Part shown: positions 1 to 6,666 of the stretch, piece by piece
Position numbering within the stretch: the first letter of the stretch is position 1
Layout of the letters: each line of letters opens with the position of its first letter
Translations under genes and position numbers: made by a program
Notes under the pieces: model-generated
What the model saw: the letters and a program-made list of their open reading frames with translations, nothing else
The model's database searches: none
Told to the model about the DNA's origin: nothing
Source of the DNA: Halobacterium rubrum
Lineage (GTDB): Archaea; Halobacteriota; Halobacteria; Halobacteriales; Halobacteriaceae
Length of the DNA: 64,000 nucleotides
Direction: 5' to 3'
NCBI RefSeq assembly: GCF_021729015.1
Contig: NZ_JAJQQZ010000001.1
Span: 1,116,001-1,180,000 of the forward strand

Positions 1-116
1 CCGCCGAGGGCTTCGAGAAGCTCTCGGTCATCTCCGGCATCGGCGCCCGGCAGTACTACAAGCGGAAGCTGGGCTACCACCAGGACGGCCCGTACGTCAG
101 CAAGCGGCTCAAGTAG
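1..116 (+). CDS. elp3: Elp3-family tRNA U34 carboxymethyltransferase, C-terminal end
   Basis: Only the last 38 codons are inside the window (reading frame begins at base 3, stop TAG at 114-116). The ending contains [15 protein letters not shown] followed by a GPYVSKRL-type terminus. That is the characteristic end of the GNAT half of archaeal and eukaryotic Elp3, the radical-SAM/acetyltransferase enzyme that modifies the wobble uridine of tRNA. The radical-SAM half lies outside the window, so the assignment rests on this tail alone, but the tail is highly conserved. Confidence 0.85.
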   Translation, partial: AEGFEKLSVISGIGARQYYKRKLGYHQDGPYVSKRLK

Positions 117-502
117 GGCTAGCAGGCGGCGGGCGACTGCGCCGGTGCGTGGTGCCGCCGTTCCGCGTCCGCACGCACCGGCCGGCTGTCAGGTCACGAG
201 CCGAAGTGGTCCTGCTCTCGTACTTGAACCTACGCGGCCGGTAGTGGCTCGCATCCGCGAGCGAGTGGTTCGAAGTTCTCGTGAGCCAGAGGCGAACGAG
301 AGCCCGCGAGACCGAAGGTCTCGCTAAGAACCCGAGCAAAGCGGTTCGCGCTGCGAGCACCAGCGGTGCGAGCAGCGGCCGACGACTGAGGGGAGCGAGC
401 GTAGCGAGCGAACCAAAGGGGGAGTGCTTTTAGTGTAGCTTTTGCCAACGAGCGAGGGCGCCTCAGCGCCCGAGCGAGTGCAGCAAAAGGTACAGGTGCG
501 TG
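117..502. other. Intergenic region with short palindromes and one copy of a dispersed element
   Basis: No convincing gene. It lies between convergent elp3 and the DUF63 gene. Most of it is made of haloarchaeal-style short inverted repeats with tiny loops, for example the gagcgtagcgagc type around 398-412 and gagaccgaaggtctc at 309-323. The last ~75 bases form an element found again behind idsA near 37.3 kb. Small open frames here are low-complexity and overlap each other on both strands, so none is called. Confidence 0.6.
424..500 (-). repeat. 3'-flanking dispersed element, copy A
   Basis: On the minus strand this follows directly behind the DUF63 stop codon. It has two conserved blocks: GTACCTTTT next to the gene and CTACACTAAAAGC at the far end. 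Between them lies a GC-rich palindromic middle. The same two blocks flank a different palindromic middle behind idsA (37232-37315). The T-rich blocks could act as transcription terminators. The function is inference; the similarity is directly visible. Confidence 0.6.
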
Positions 503-1645
503 TTATATCCCGAACGTCGCCCGCAGCATGTCGCGGGTGCCGGGGCCGAGGCCGACGGCGAGGACGGCGACGAGCATGAGCGTGGTGTAGCGCGGGGCTT
601 CGTCGCGGAGCTGTTCGTCGAACAGGGAGAGGACGAGGAGGACGGCGGCGACTTTCACGAGGATGAACGGCCAGGTGTCGCCGGTGAAGTGGACGACGGA
701 TTCGGGGAGGAGGGCGTGGGTGGCGTCGACGATGTACTCGTTGAGGGGGTGTTTGGAGACGAGGTCGCCGCGGGGGTAGCCGAGTTCGGCGCCCCAGTCG
801 AGGCCGAGGACGTTGGCGACGCCGTCGACGGCGTGGCCCCAGAGGATGAGGGCGCCGGCGGTTTCGGTGCCGCTGGTGACACTCGGGAGCCAGCGGCGGG
901 CGGCCCACCAGACGACCGCGGTGATGACCGTGGCGAGGCCGAGCGTGAGCACGGTGAACACGGGGATGAACTGGACGTAGTCGCGGGTGGCGGCGAGGTA
1001 GCCGAGGCCGAGAACGTTGGCGGCGAGGATGGCGGTACCGATTGCGGCGAGCGGGCGGTGGTAGTCGTCGAAGACGTCGGTGCGCCGGGCGAGCAGGACG
1101 GTGCTCACGAGCGCAGCGAGCGTCACCGCGAACATGACGAAGTAGATGACCGGACTGATGATGAGCGTGTTCAGCGGGTAGGAGATGAAGGGATCGACGT
1201 TCCCGAAGAGTTCGGTCGCGTTGTTGGCGTCTTCGACGACGCGGAGGGCGCCGCCGAGCAGGACGAACGGGAACAGCGCGTAGAGGAGGTTCAGGCGCTC
1301 GCCGACCCGGAACCGCTCGAGGAAGAAGTGGACGCCGACGAGCGATCCCAGCAGGGTGACGGCGTACCCGATCTCGGAGACGATGGTGTAGCCGGGGTAC
1401 GCGACCGGTTCGCTGGCGGCGGCGCAGGCGGCTTTGTTGAAGACGAGTTCGACGGCGCCGCCACTCCAGACGGCGCACTGGGCGCCCTGCGCGTCTGCGT
1501 AGACGGGCCCCCAGAAGTAGTGCCAGATGAAGTCGCCGTAGACGGTGTCGGTGAACAACAGCGACCCGACGACGAGCGCGGCGACGACGGCGAGCACAGT
1601 CGCCGTCCACGTGCGCTCGGCGCTGGTCTCCGGGAAGGAGGTCAT
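503..1645 (-). CDS. DUF63 family membrane protein
   Basis: A 380-residue polytopic membrane protein with about eight or nine hydrophobic segments, for example near residues 14-32, 85-107, 155-185, 225-245 and 325-345. Conserved polar stretches such as PLNEY and WGHAVDG lie between them. It matches the archaeal DUF63 family, whose members are integral membrane proteins of unknown function common in halophiles. The start ATG is 39 bases after the stop of the Lrp-family gene transcribed the same way, so the two may share a message. No catalytic motif is recognisable. Confidence 0.85.
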   Translation of the reverse strand: MTSFPETSAERTWTATVLAVVAALVVGSLLFTDTVYGDFIWHYFWGPVYADAQGAQCAVWSGGAVELVFNKAACAAASEPVAYPGYTIVSEIGYAVTLLGSLVGVHFFLERFRVGERLNLLYALFPFVLLGGALRVVEDANNATELFGNVDPFISYPLNTLIISPVIYFVMFAVTLAALVSTVLLARRTDVFDDYHRPLAAIGTAILAANVLGLGYLAATRDYVQFIPVFTVLTLGLATVITAVVWWAARRWLPSVTSGTETAGALILWGHAVDGVANVLGLDWGAELGYPRGDLVSKHPLNEYIVDATHALLPESVVHFTGDTWPFILVKVAAVLLVLSLFDEQLRDEAPRYTTLMLVAVLAVGLGPGTRDMLRATFGI

Positions 1646-1684
1646 GTCCGTACGCGTGTGCGGACCGGGTTTTACCGTTGCGGT

Positions 1685-2134
1685 CTACAGCGGGAGTTCG
1701 GCCGACTCGTACTCGGTGCCGAGCACGACCATCGTCTGGGAGCGCGCGAAGCCGTCCATGTCGGCGATGCGTTCGAACATGAGCTCCCGGAGGTGGTCCG
1801 TGTTCTCCGCGACGACGCGGAGGATGATGTCCCACTCGCCCGTAGTGAGGTTGACTTCCTGGACGCCGTCGATGGCCGTGAGGCGGTCGAGCGTCTCGTC
1901 CTCGCGGCCCTGTTCGACGCGGAGGCCGACGAACGCCGACGTGCCGAAGCCGACGGCCTTCGGGTCGACGTCGGCGTGGTAGCCGCGGATGACGCCGGCC
2001 TCCTCCATGCGGTTGACACGGTCGTGGACGGTCGCAGACGACATGTCGATCTCGCGCGCGATCTCGCTGAACGGTTTTCTGGCGTCGTTCTGGAGCGCGC
2101 GGAGGATGGCGCGGTCCGTGTCGTCGAGGTCCAT
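1685..2134 (-). CDS. Lrp/AsnC family transcriptional regulator
   Basis: A 149-residue regulator. Residues 3-50 form the AsnC-type winged helix (DDTDRAILRALQNDARKPFS, then SSATVHDRVNRMEEAGVI). Residues ~65-140 form the RAM effector-binding domain (GVQEVNLTTGEWDIIL). The downstream frame is open past the chosen start, but the ATG at 2134 gives the canonical MDLDDTDR beginning. Such proteins sense amino acids and bind DNA as dimers or octamers. The gene sits just upstream of DUF63, so that gene is a plausible target; the effector cannot be read from sequence. Confidence 0.93.
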   Translation of the reverse strand: MDLDDTDRAILRALQNDARKPFSEIAREIDMSSATVHDRVNRMEEAGVIRGYHADVDPKAVGFGTSAFVGLRVEQGREDETLDRLTAIDGVQEVNLTTGEWDIILRVVAENTDHLRELMFERIADMDGFARSQTMVVLGTEYESAELPL

Positions 2135-2168
2135 ACCCGCGGTACTCGTTGGCAGGCCCAATACCTTA

Positions 2169-2984
2169 CTACTCGGGGCGAATCTCGCGAGCGGCGGCGA
2201 GCACCTCGTCGTGGGCCTCGCCGTTGGAGGCGACGAGGCCTTCGGCGCCCGGCGTCCAGCGGTCGCCGTGGACGTCCGTGACCGTGCCGCCGGCCTGCCG
2301 GACGAGGTGGACGCCGGCGACGCTGTCCCAGGGGTGCGCGTAGACGTTCGTGATGGTGGCTTCGAGCTGGCCGCTGGCGACCATCGAGAGGACGGCTTGC
2401 GCGCAGCCGTAGCGCCGCATGTCCCCGAAGCGGTCGACGATAGCGGCGCAGGCGTTCCCGTACTCGTCGCGGCGGTCGAAGTCCCACCAGATGGTGGGCG
2501 CGACCACGAACGCCTCCGGGTCGGTCTTCTCGCTGACGGAGACCGGATCACCGTTCAGCGTGGTGCCGTCGTCGCCGGCGACGTAGGTGTCACCGAGCGC
2601 GGGGAGGTGGTTGCAGGCGGCGACAGCTTCGCCGTCGTCGACCGCGGCGACGGCGGTCGCCCAGATCTGGGTGTCCCGCACGAAGTTGTTCGTGCCGTCG
2701 ATGGGGTCGATGACCCAGGCGTCGCCCTGCTCGGGGACGGTCTTGAGTTCGTCTTCTTCCTCGCCGACGATGGCGTCTTCGGCGTGTGTCTCCCGGATGA
2801 CTTCGATGACGCGGCGCTGGGCGGCCCGGTCGGCCTGGGTGACCACGTCGGTCTTCCCCGACTTGGTCTCCACGTCGATGCCGGTGCGGAACGCGTCCAG
2901 CGCGACGTCGCCGCCAGCCCTCGCGGCGCGCTCGGCGACGGTGACGTGGTGGGCTGTCTCGCCCGTGTCGTCGTCGTCGTTCAT
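2169..2984 (-). CDS. Inositol monophosphatase/FBPase superfamily phosphatase
   Basis: 271 residues with the three metal-binding signatures of the Mg-dependent, lithium-sensitive phosphatase family: GEEEDE near residue 72, DPIDGTNNF near residue 90 and HPWDSVAG near residue 217. Family members hydrolyse inositol-1-phosphate, fructose-1,6-bisphosphate or both. Which sugar phosphate this one uses is not decidable here. A start ten codons upstream is possible, but the acidic MNDDDD start at 2984 fits haloarchaeal relatives better. The gene is on the same strand as the neighbouring lrp and globin genes, with short gaps. Confidence 0.9.
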   Translation of the reverse strand: MNDDDDTGETAHHVTVAERAARAGGDVALDAFRTGIDVETKSGKTDVVTQADRAAQRRVIEVIRETHAEDAIVGEEEDELKTVPEQGDAWVIDPIDGTNNFVRDTQIWATAVAAVDDGEAVAACNHLPALGDTYVAGDDGTTLNGDPVSVSEKTDPEAFVVAPTIWWDFDRRDEYGNACAAIVDRFGDMRRYGCAQAVLSMVASGQLEATITNVYAHPWDSVAGVHLVRQAGGTVTDVHGDRWTPGAEGLVASNGEAHDEVLAAAREIRPE

Positions 2985-3041
2985 GCCCCGAGAACTGGCG
3001 TGCCCGCCCAAAGAGCCGTCGGTCTCGCGTCTCGCGCTCCC

Positions 3042-3428
3042 TCAGTCGTCGTCGGCGGCGTCTGCGGAGCTCGCCAGCAGCTCGTCCTCGAAGGCGGCGA
3101 CCGCTTCGACGACACGGTCGGCGTCCTCGTCGGGGACGTCGAACGCGTCGAGACTCTCGTACAGCAGTTCGATCGCGCGCTGGATGTCCGTCGGCGTGAA
3201 CGGCACGTGGGCGTGCGCCTCCTGGACTGGTGCGGCGTCGTACGTCTCTGGGCCACCGGCCGCCTCGCAGAGGAAGTCCGTCTGCGTCCGACGCAGCGAG
3301 TCGATGTCGGCGCCCTCGAAGTAGGGGCCGAGGTCGTCGTCGGCCACGAGCCGGTCGTAGAAGTCGTCGACCACCGCGCGGATCCCGTCGCGCTCGCCGA
3401 GCCGCTCGTACAGCGTCTCCTCAGTCAT
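3042..3428 (-). CDS. Truncated haemoglobin (group 1-like globin)
   Basis: 128 residues, the usual size of a 2-on-2 globin. The N-terminal LYERLGERDGIRAVVDDFY is the family's B-helix entrance. The segment DLGPYFEGADIDSLRRTQ leads into the E helix, and EAHAHVPFT carries the proximal haem histidine. Such proteins bind oxygen or nitric oxide in the cytoplasm. Residues after ~118 are an acidic tail. The ligand-binding role is family knowledge; nothing nearby narrows the substrate. Confidence 0.88.
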   Translation of the reverse strand: MTEETLYERLGERDGIRAVVDDFYDRLVADDDLGPYFEGADIDSLRRTQTDFLCEAAGGPETYDAAPVQEAHAHVPFTPTDIQRAIELLYESLDAFDVPDEDADRVVEAVAAFEDELLASSADAADDD

Positions 3429-3556
3429 GCCGCGATGGAGGGACTACTGCGAGGAAAAACCTCGCGACGATTCCAGACCGGTGGTAGCGGACCGGCGACG
3501 CTAACCCCGGAAGTGACGTCGCCGTCGCTGCTGGACAGTGCCAGGCTACGTAGTTT

Positions 3557-3586
3557 TGCGAGGGAAGTCCGTCTCGCGGACTTCCC
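3557..3586 (-). repeat. Hairpin carrying a tRNA-Leu acceptor-like segment
   Basis: The 11 bases tgcgagggaag also begin the 3' ends of the tRNA-Leu(CAA) gene and of its tail copy at 3608. Here the motif is fused to a perfect 10-base inverted repeat (3562-3571 pairs with 3577-3586, loop of 5). It is the outermost and most decayed member of a short array downstream of the tRNA. Confidence 0.55.
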
Positions 3587-3607
3587 GCATCACCCGCGGT
3601 CGCGGGG

Positions 3608-3651
3608 CGATGCGAGGGAAGGGATTCGAACTTCCGTCGGTGGCCCGACGG
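3608..3651 (-). repeat. Duplicated 3' tail of tRNA-Leu(CAA) with adjoining hairpin
   Basis: Bases 3608-3631 repeat 3695-3718 exactly (24 bases). They cover the T-loop, the 3' acceptor strand, the discriminator base and three downstream bases of the real tRNA. Where the rest of the tRNA should be there is instead a 7-base inverted repeat (3634-3640 with 3645-3651). It is a tRNA fragment, not a functional tRNA. Confidence 0.75.
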
Positions 3652-3697
3652 CGTTCGAACCCCCTGCATCTATCTCGCGCGCAGGGCGCGAGTACGA

Positions 3698-3782
3698 TGC
3701 GAGGGAAGGGATTCGAACCCTCGAACTCCTACGAGAACGGATCTTGAGTCCGTCGCCGTTGGCCGAGCTTGGCTACCCTCGC
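3698..3782 (-). tRNA. tRNA-Leu, anticodon CAA
   Basis: An 85-base class II tRNA. The acceptor stem pairs GCGAGGG with CCCTCGC, followed by discriminator A. The D-arm has GCCAAGCTCGGCC, and the anticodon stem ACGGA/TCCGT encloses loop CTCAAGA, giving anticodon CAA (codon UUG). A long variable arm precedes a complete T-arm. CCA is not encoded. It is one of three leucine tRNAs in this window. Confidence 0.95.
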
Positions 3783-3818
3783 ACGCGTTCGTCCGTGGGC
3801 GAGTCTGTCGCTTAGTCG

Positions 3819-4511
3819 TTGCGAATTGAGGACCAGTCGGCAGAGAACTTTTCACGAAACAGTACAGAAGTTCGTGCAGGAACGATTGTGCCGCCCTGGA
3901 TAGACCCGAATGAAACCCGGTCAGTGTGGGACAAGGAGTCCGAACAGCACCTCCCCGACCGAATCCGACCGACAGTCGAGCGAGCACACGAGGTGTCGGT
4001 GCCGTTTCAGTACCGGGAGCAGCGGAGCTTCGACGGGACGCTCTCCGACGTCGAAGTGGACGGCGTCGAGTACACGTCCGGCGAGTACGTTGTGGACGCC
4101 GGGGTGACCCACGAGCGGTTGCTGAAACTCCACGTTCGCGGGGTCCTCTGGCAGGCCGGCGACTCCGGGAGTGGACGCCGGTTCAAACTCCAGATTGTCC
4201 GGGAGAAGCCCCCCACGGATACCGTTCCGTACGACAAGTACGCAGTCTGGCAGCGCTACCAGTTCGGGGACGTGACGGTCGACCCGGTCGAGGGACCGCA
4301 GTTCGACCCTGACGCGGAGCCGACTCAGACCGAGCGGACCACCACGACGTTCGACGCCCTCCAGAAACCGCTCCGGCTGCACATCTCGGAGCTGGAGCTG
4401 GTGCGGAACCCGGAGTTCGCGGAGTACCGACTGGCGGAGAACGACCAGTGGGAGGAGTACGGCGCCGTGTTCCGCTGGCGGGCTGACGCCTTCCAGCACC
4501 GCCTCGAGTGA
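3819..4511 (+). CDS. Hypothetical protein of unknown function
   Basis: The frame is open for 230 residues from a TTG at 3819. A GTG at 3888 is an alternative start, and no ATG begins the frame convincingly. The protein is soluble, acidic and rich in beta-forming segments (for example RFKLQIVREKP and KYAVWQRYQFGDVTV), with no signal peptide or membrane helix. I recognise no domain. It starts only 36 bases from the 5' end of tRNA-Leu(CAA), pointing away from it, and precedes the DUF5784 gene by about 100 bases. Base composition in its first 100 bases is lower in G+C than its neighbours. Confidence 0.65.
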   Translation: MRIEDQSAENFSRNSTEVRAGTIVPPWIDPNETRSVWDKESEQHLPDRIRPTVERAHEVSVPFQYREQRSFDGTLSDVEVDGVEYTSGEYVVDAGVTHERLLKLHVRGVLWQAGDSGSGRRFKLQIVREKPPTDTVPYDKYAVWQRYQFGDVTVDPVEGPQFDPDAEPTQTERTTTTFDALQKPLRLHISELELVRNPEFAEYRLAENDQWEEYGAVFRWRADAFQHRLE

Positions 4512-4613
4512 GCGGGACCGACCACCGACCAGACGGCGCCAGTCACGGGGAACGGAAGACCACGACCACGACGACGACGAAACCGGTAAGCCGCAGGCCG
4601 GAGTAGGTTCGGT

Positions 4614-5621
4614 GTGGCGAAACCCCTCCGGTTCCGGCACTCGCGGGAGCGCTGGGACAGCGGCCGCGTCGCTCGAGCCCTCCACAGTGAGCTCGACGAC
4701 AACCTCGGGGCGTCGATGGGCGCGCCGTGGTTCAGGCAGCCGTCGGGCTACGAGGCGGTGCGGTTCGACGTGGACAACGGCGACACGGCGCTGTTCGCGT
4801 GGCGGGCGGGCGACGACGAGACCGGCGGCTGGTGGCTGGGGAACACGGAGACGCCGTCGCCGCTGTGGCGGACGGACAAACAGACGTTCGCGCAGGCGCC
4901 GTTCGACCTGAGCCGGTGGGCGCAACGCGAGTTCACGGCGGAGCTCCACGAGCAGGCGCCGTGGCTGGAGCCGTACCCGTACGTGTCGTGGTTCTTCCTG
5001 CCGGTGTTCTGCTCGAAGGACGGCCGGGAGACCACCCGGGCGTTCTTCCGCGAGCACGCCGCCGGCTTCCCGGACGCGGACTCCGAGGACGCCCTGGACT
5101 TCTACGAGTCGTTCCTGTCGACGGGCGTCTTCGACGACCACCGCCACGAGATGGCGGGGAAGCTCGGGACCTCCGAGTACCTGGACGTGACGCGGTCGAG
5201 TTCGGCGATGAGTGAGTTCCACGCCGCGTGGCTGCTGCGGGAGGCCGGCTACGACGTCACCCCGGAGATCGAGGTGACGACCGGGCACAGCCTCGACTTC
5301 CGTGCCGACCGCGAGGGCGAGCAGGGCGTGCTCGTTGAGGTCACGCGGCCCGTGCCGACGAACGACCGCGCGGCGAGCACGCCAATCGCGGCGATTCGGG
5401 ACACGGCGGCGACGAAGACCGACGGCCAACTCAGCGAGCACGGCGGCGGCGCGGTGCTGTTCGTGGACTGTTCGTCGTTCCCGGACGACGAGTGGCGCCG
5501 GATTCTCGGCGAGCAGCCGGACGTCCACCACCGGCCGGCGGTCGTGTTCCGGCTGCGGCCGGACGGCACCGTGCAGGGCTACACGAAGGGCTCGGTGCCG
5601 CTGGAGCTCCCGCAGCTGTAG
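4614..5621 (+). CDS. DUF5784 family protein with nuclease-like C-terminal domain
   Basis: 335 residues from a GTG start. It looks like the haloarchaeal DUF5784 family, which has no assigned function. Residues ~200-305 show a helix (SEFHAAWLLREAGYDV), strands with SLDFRAD and VLVEVTRP, then a helix with KTDGQLSE and a strand GAVLFVDC. This order of an acidic helix, D, E-x-T and a following helix is that of the PD-(D/E)XK nuclease fold, except that threonine replaces the usual lysine. The N-terminal ~190 residues are tryptophan-rich and unlike anything I recognise. The fold assignment is inference. Confidence 0.75.
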   Translation: MAKPLRFRHSRERWDSGRVARALHSELDDNLGASMGAPWFRQPSGYEAVRFDVDNGDTALFAWRAGDDETGGWWLGNTETPSPLWRTDKQTFAQAPFDLSRWAQREFTAELHEQAPWLEPYPYVSWFFLPVFCSKDGRETTRAFFREHAAGFPDADSEDALDFYESFLSTGVFDDHRHEMAGKLGTSEYLDVTRSSSAMSEFHAAWLLREAGYDVTPEIEVTTGHSLDFRADREGEQGVLVEVTRPVPTNDRAASTPIAAIRDTAATKTDGQLSEHGGGAVLFVDCSSFPDDEWRRILGEQPDVHHRPAVVFRLRPDGTVQGYTKGSVPLELPQL

Positions 5622-5661
5622 CGGGACAAGACCTTTCTCCGTCGCTGCCGCGGTTCGAGGC

Positions 5662-6618
5662 GTGACCGACGCCCTCCACTCCGCCGCCAGCGCGGCGTTC
5701 CCGGACCGCACCATCGAACGCGTGGCCGAGCAGGACACCCGGCCGGGGAACGAGACCGCACTCGTGACGCTGGCCGACGGCGGCCACGCGTACCTGAAGA
5801 CGGCCACCGACCGCACGTACCGACTGGTGCGGGAGATTGCGGCGACGCAGTACGCCGCCGAACACTGCTCCGTGGCCGTCCCGGCGGTGCTGGCCGCCGA
5901 TGCCGACGGCGACCGGCCGTACCTCGCGACGGCGCCGCTGGATGGGACGGCGATGACCGACGTGTGGCAGGACGAGGACGTCGACCGCGAGTGGCTCGCC
6001 CGCGAGGCGGGTCGCGCGCTCGCCGGCGTCCACGAGGCCCGGTTCGACGCGCCGGCTCAGGTCGTCGGCGGCGACGCCGAGGGCCTTGAACTCGAGGCGG
6101 GCTCGTGGACGGACGTGCTCGTGTGGACCGTCGAGGAGCGCGCGGACGACTGGTGGGCCGAGCGCTTCTCGGACGTCCCCGGACAGGTCGTCGACGTCCT
6201 GGAGGACGCGCGGCCGCTACTCGACGGTGCGCCGGCGGCGCTGCTCCACCTGGACGCCGCTCGACCGAACGTCCACGTCGACCCGCCGGGGCTGCTCGAC
6301 TGGGAGCGGGCGGTCGTCGGCGACCCCGCCCTCGACGTGGTGGACTCCGTCGCCAACAACTTCGACCAGCCGGACGTCCCGGACGACGAGTTCGACAGAC
6401 TGCGGGACGCCCAGTTCGCGGGCTACCGCGAGCGAGCGGGCGGTCTCCCGGACGGCCTCGCGGAGCGACGGCCCGTCTACCGGCTGTTCACGTCCCTCCT
6501 CGCGCCGCAGGCGTTCGAGGACTGGTCGGCCGACGTGGACGTCTCCAGCGACGAACTGGCGGCGAACGTTCGGGCGGAACTCGACGAGCGAATCGGCGCT
6601 GTCCGGGACGCGCTGTAG
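5662..6618 (+). CDS. Aminoglycoside phosphotransferase-family kinase
   Basis: 318 residues from a GTG at 5662. It has the APH/choline-kinase fold: an N-lobe strand pair (HAYLKT) and a catalytic loop LLHLDAARPNVHVD near residue 195, in which H-x-D-x4-N provides the base and metal ligand. The metal-binding LLDWERA follows near residue 213. Relatives phosphorylate small molecules such as aminoglycosides, homoserine or sugars. The substrate here is unknown and resistance should not be assumed. The gene begins 40 bases after the DUF5784 stop, so the two could be co-transcribed. Confidence 0.85.
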   Translation: MTDALHSAASAAFPDRTIERVAEQDTRPGNETALVTLADGGHAYLKTATDRTYRLVREIAATQYAAEHCSVAVPAVLAADADGDRPYLATAPLDGTAMTDVWQDEDVDREWLAREAGRALAGVHEARFDAPAQVVGGDAEGLELEAGSWTDVLVWTVEERADDWWAERFSDVPGQVVDVLEDARPLLDGAPAALLHLDAARPNVHVDPPGLLDWERAVVGDPALDVVDSVANNFDQPDVPDDEFDRLRDAQFAGYRERAGGLPDGLAERRPVYRLFTSLLAPQAFEDWSADVDVSSDELAANVRAELDERIGAVRDAL

Positions 6619-6666
6619 GCCCGGCTTCCGAGGGTTCTTACCCGAGGCCGCCCCACCGACTACCGA

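Noticed and set aside
500-2281. A 593-codon open frame on the plus strand opposite DUF63 and lrp
   Set aside because: Its translation is a monotonous glutamate/aspartate/glycine/valine mix typical of the antisense frame of G+C-rich halophile genes, while the minus strand has real domains.
3557-3697. An integrated element between the tRNA-Leu tail copies
   Set aside because: The repeats are only ~64-90 bases apart and no integrase gene is nearby, so only a scar or duplication can be claimed.
1989-3815. A 608-codon plus-strand frame across the phosphatase, globin and tRNA
   Set aside because: It runs through an excellent tRNA and opposite two recognisable proteins, so it is a compositional shadow.
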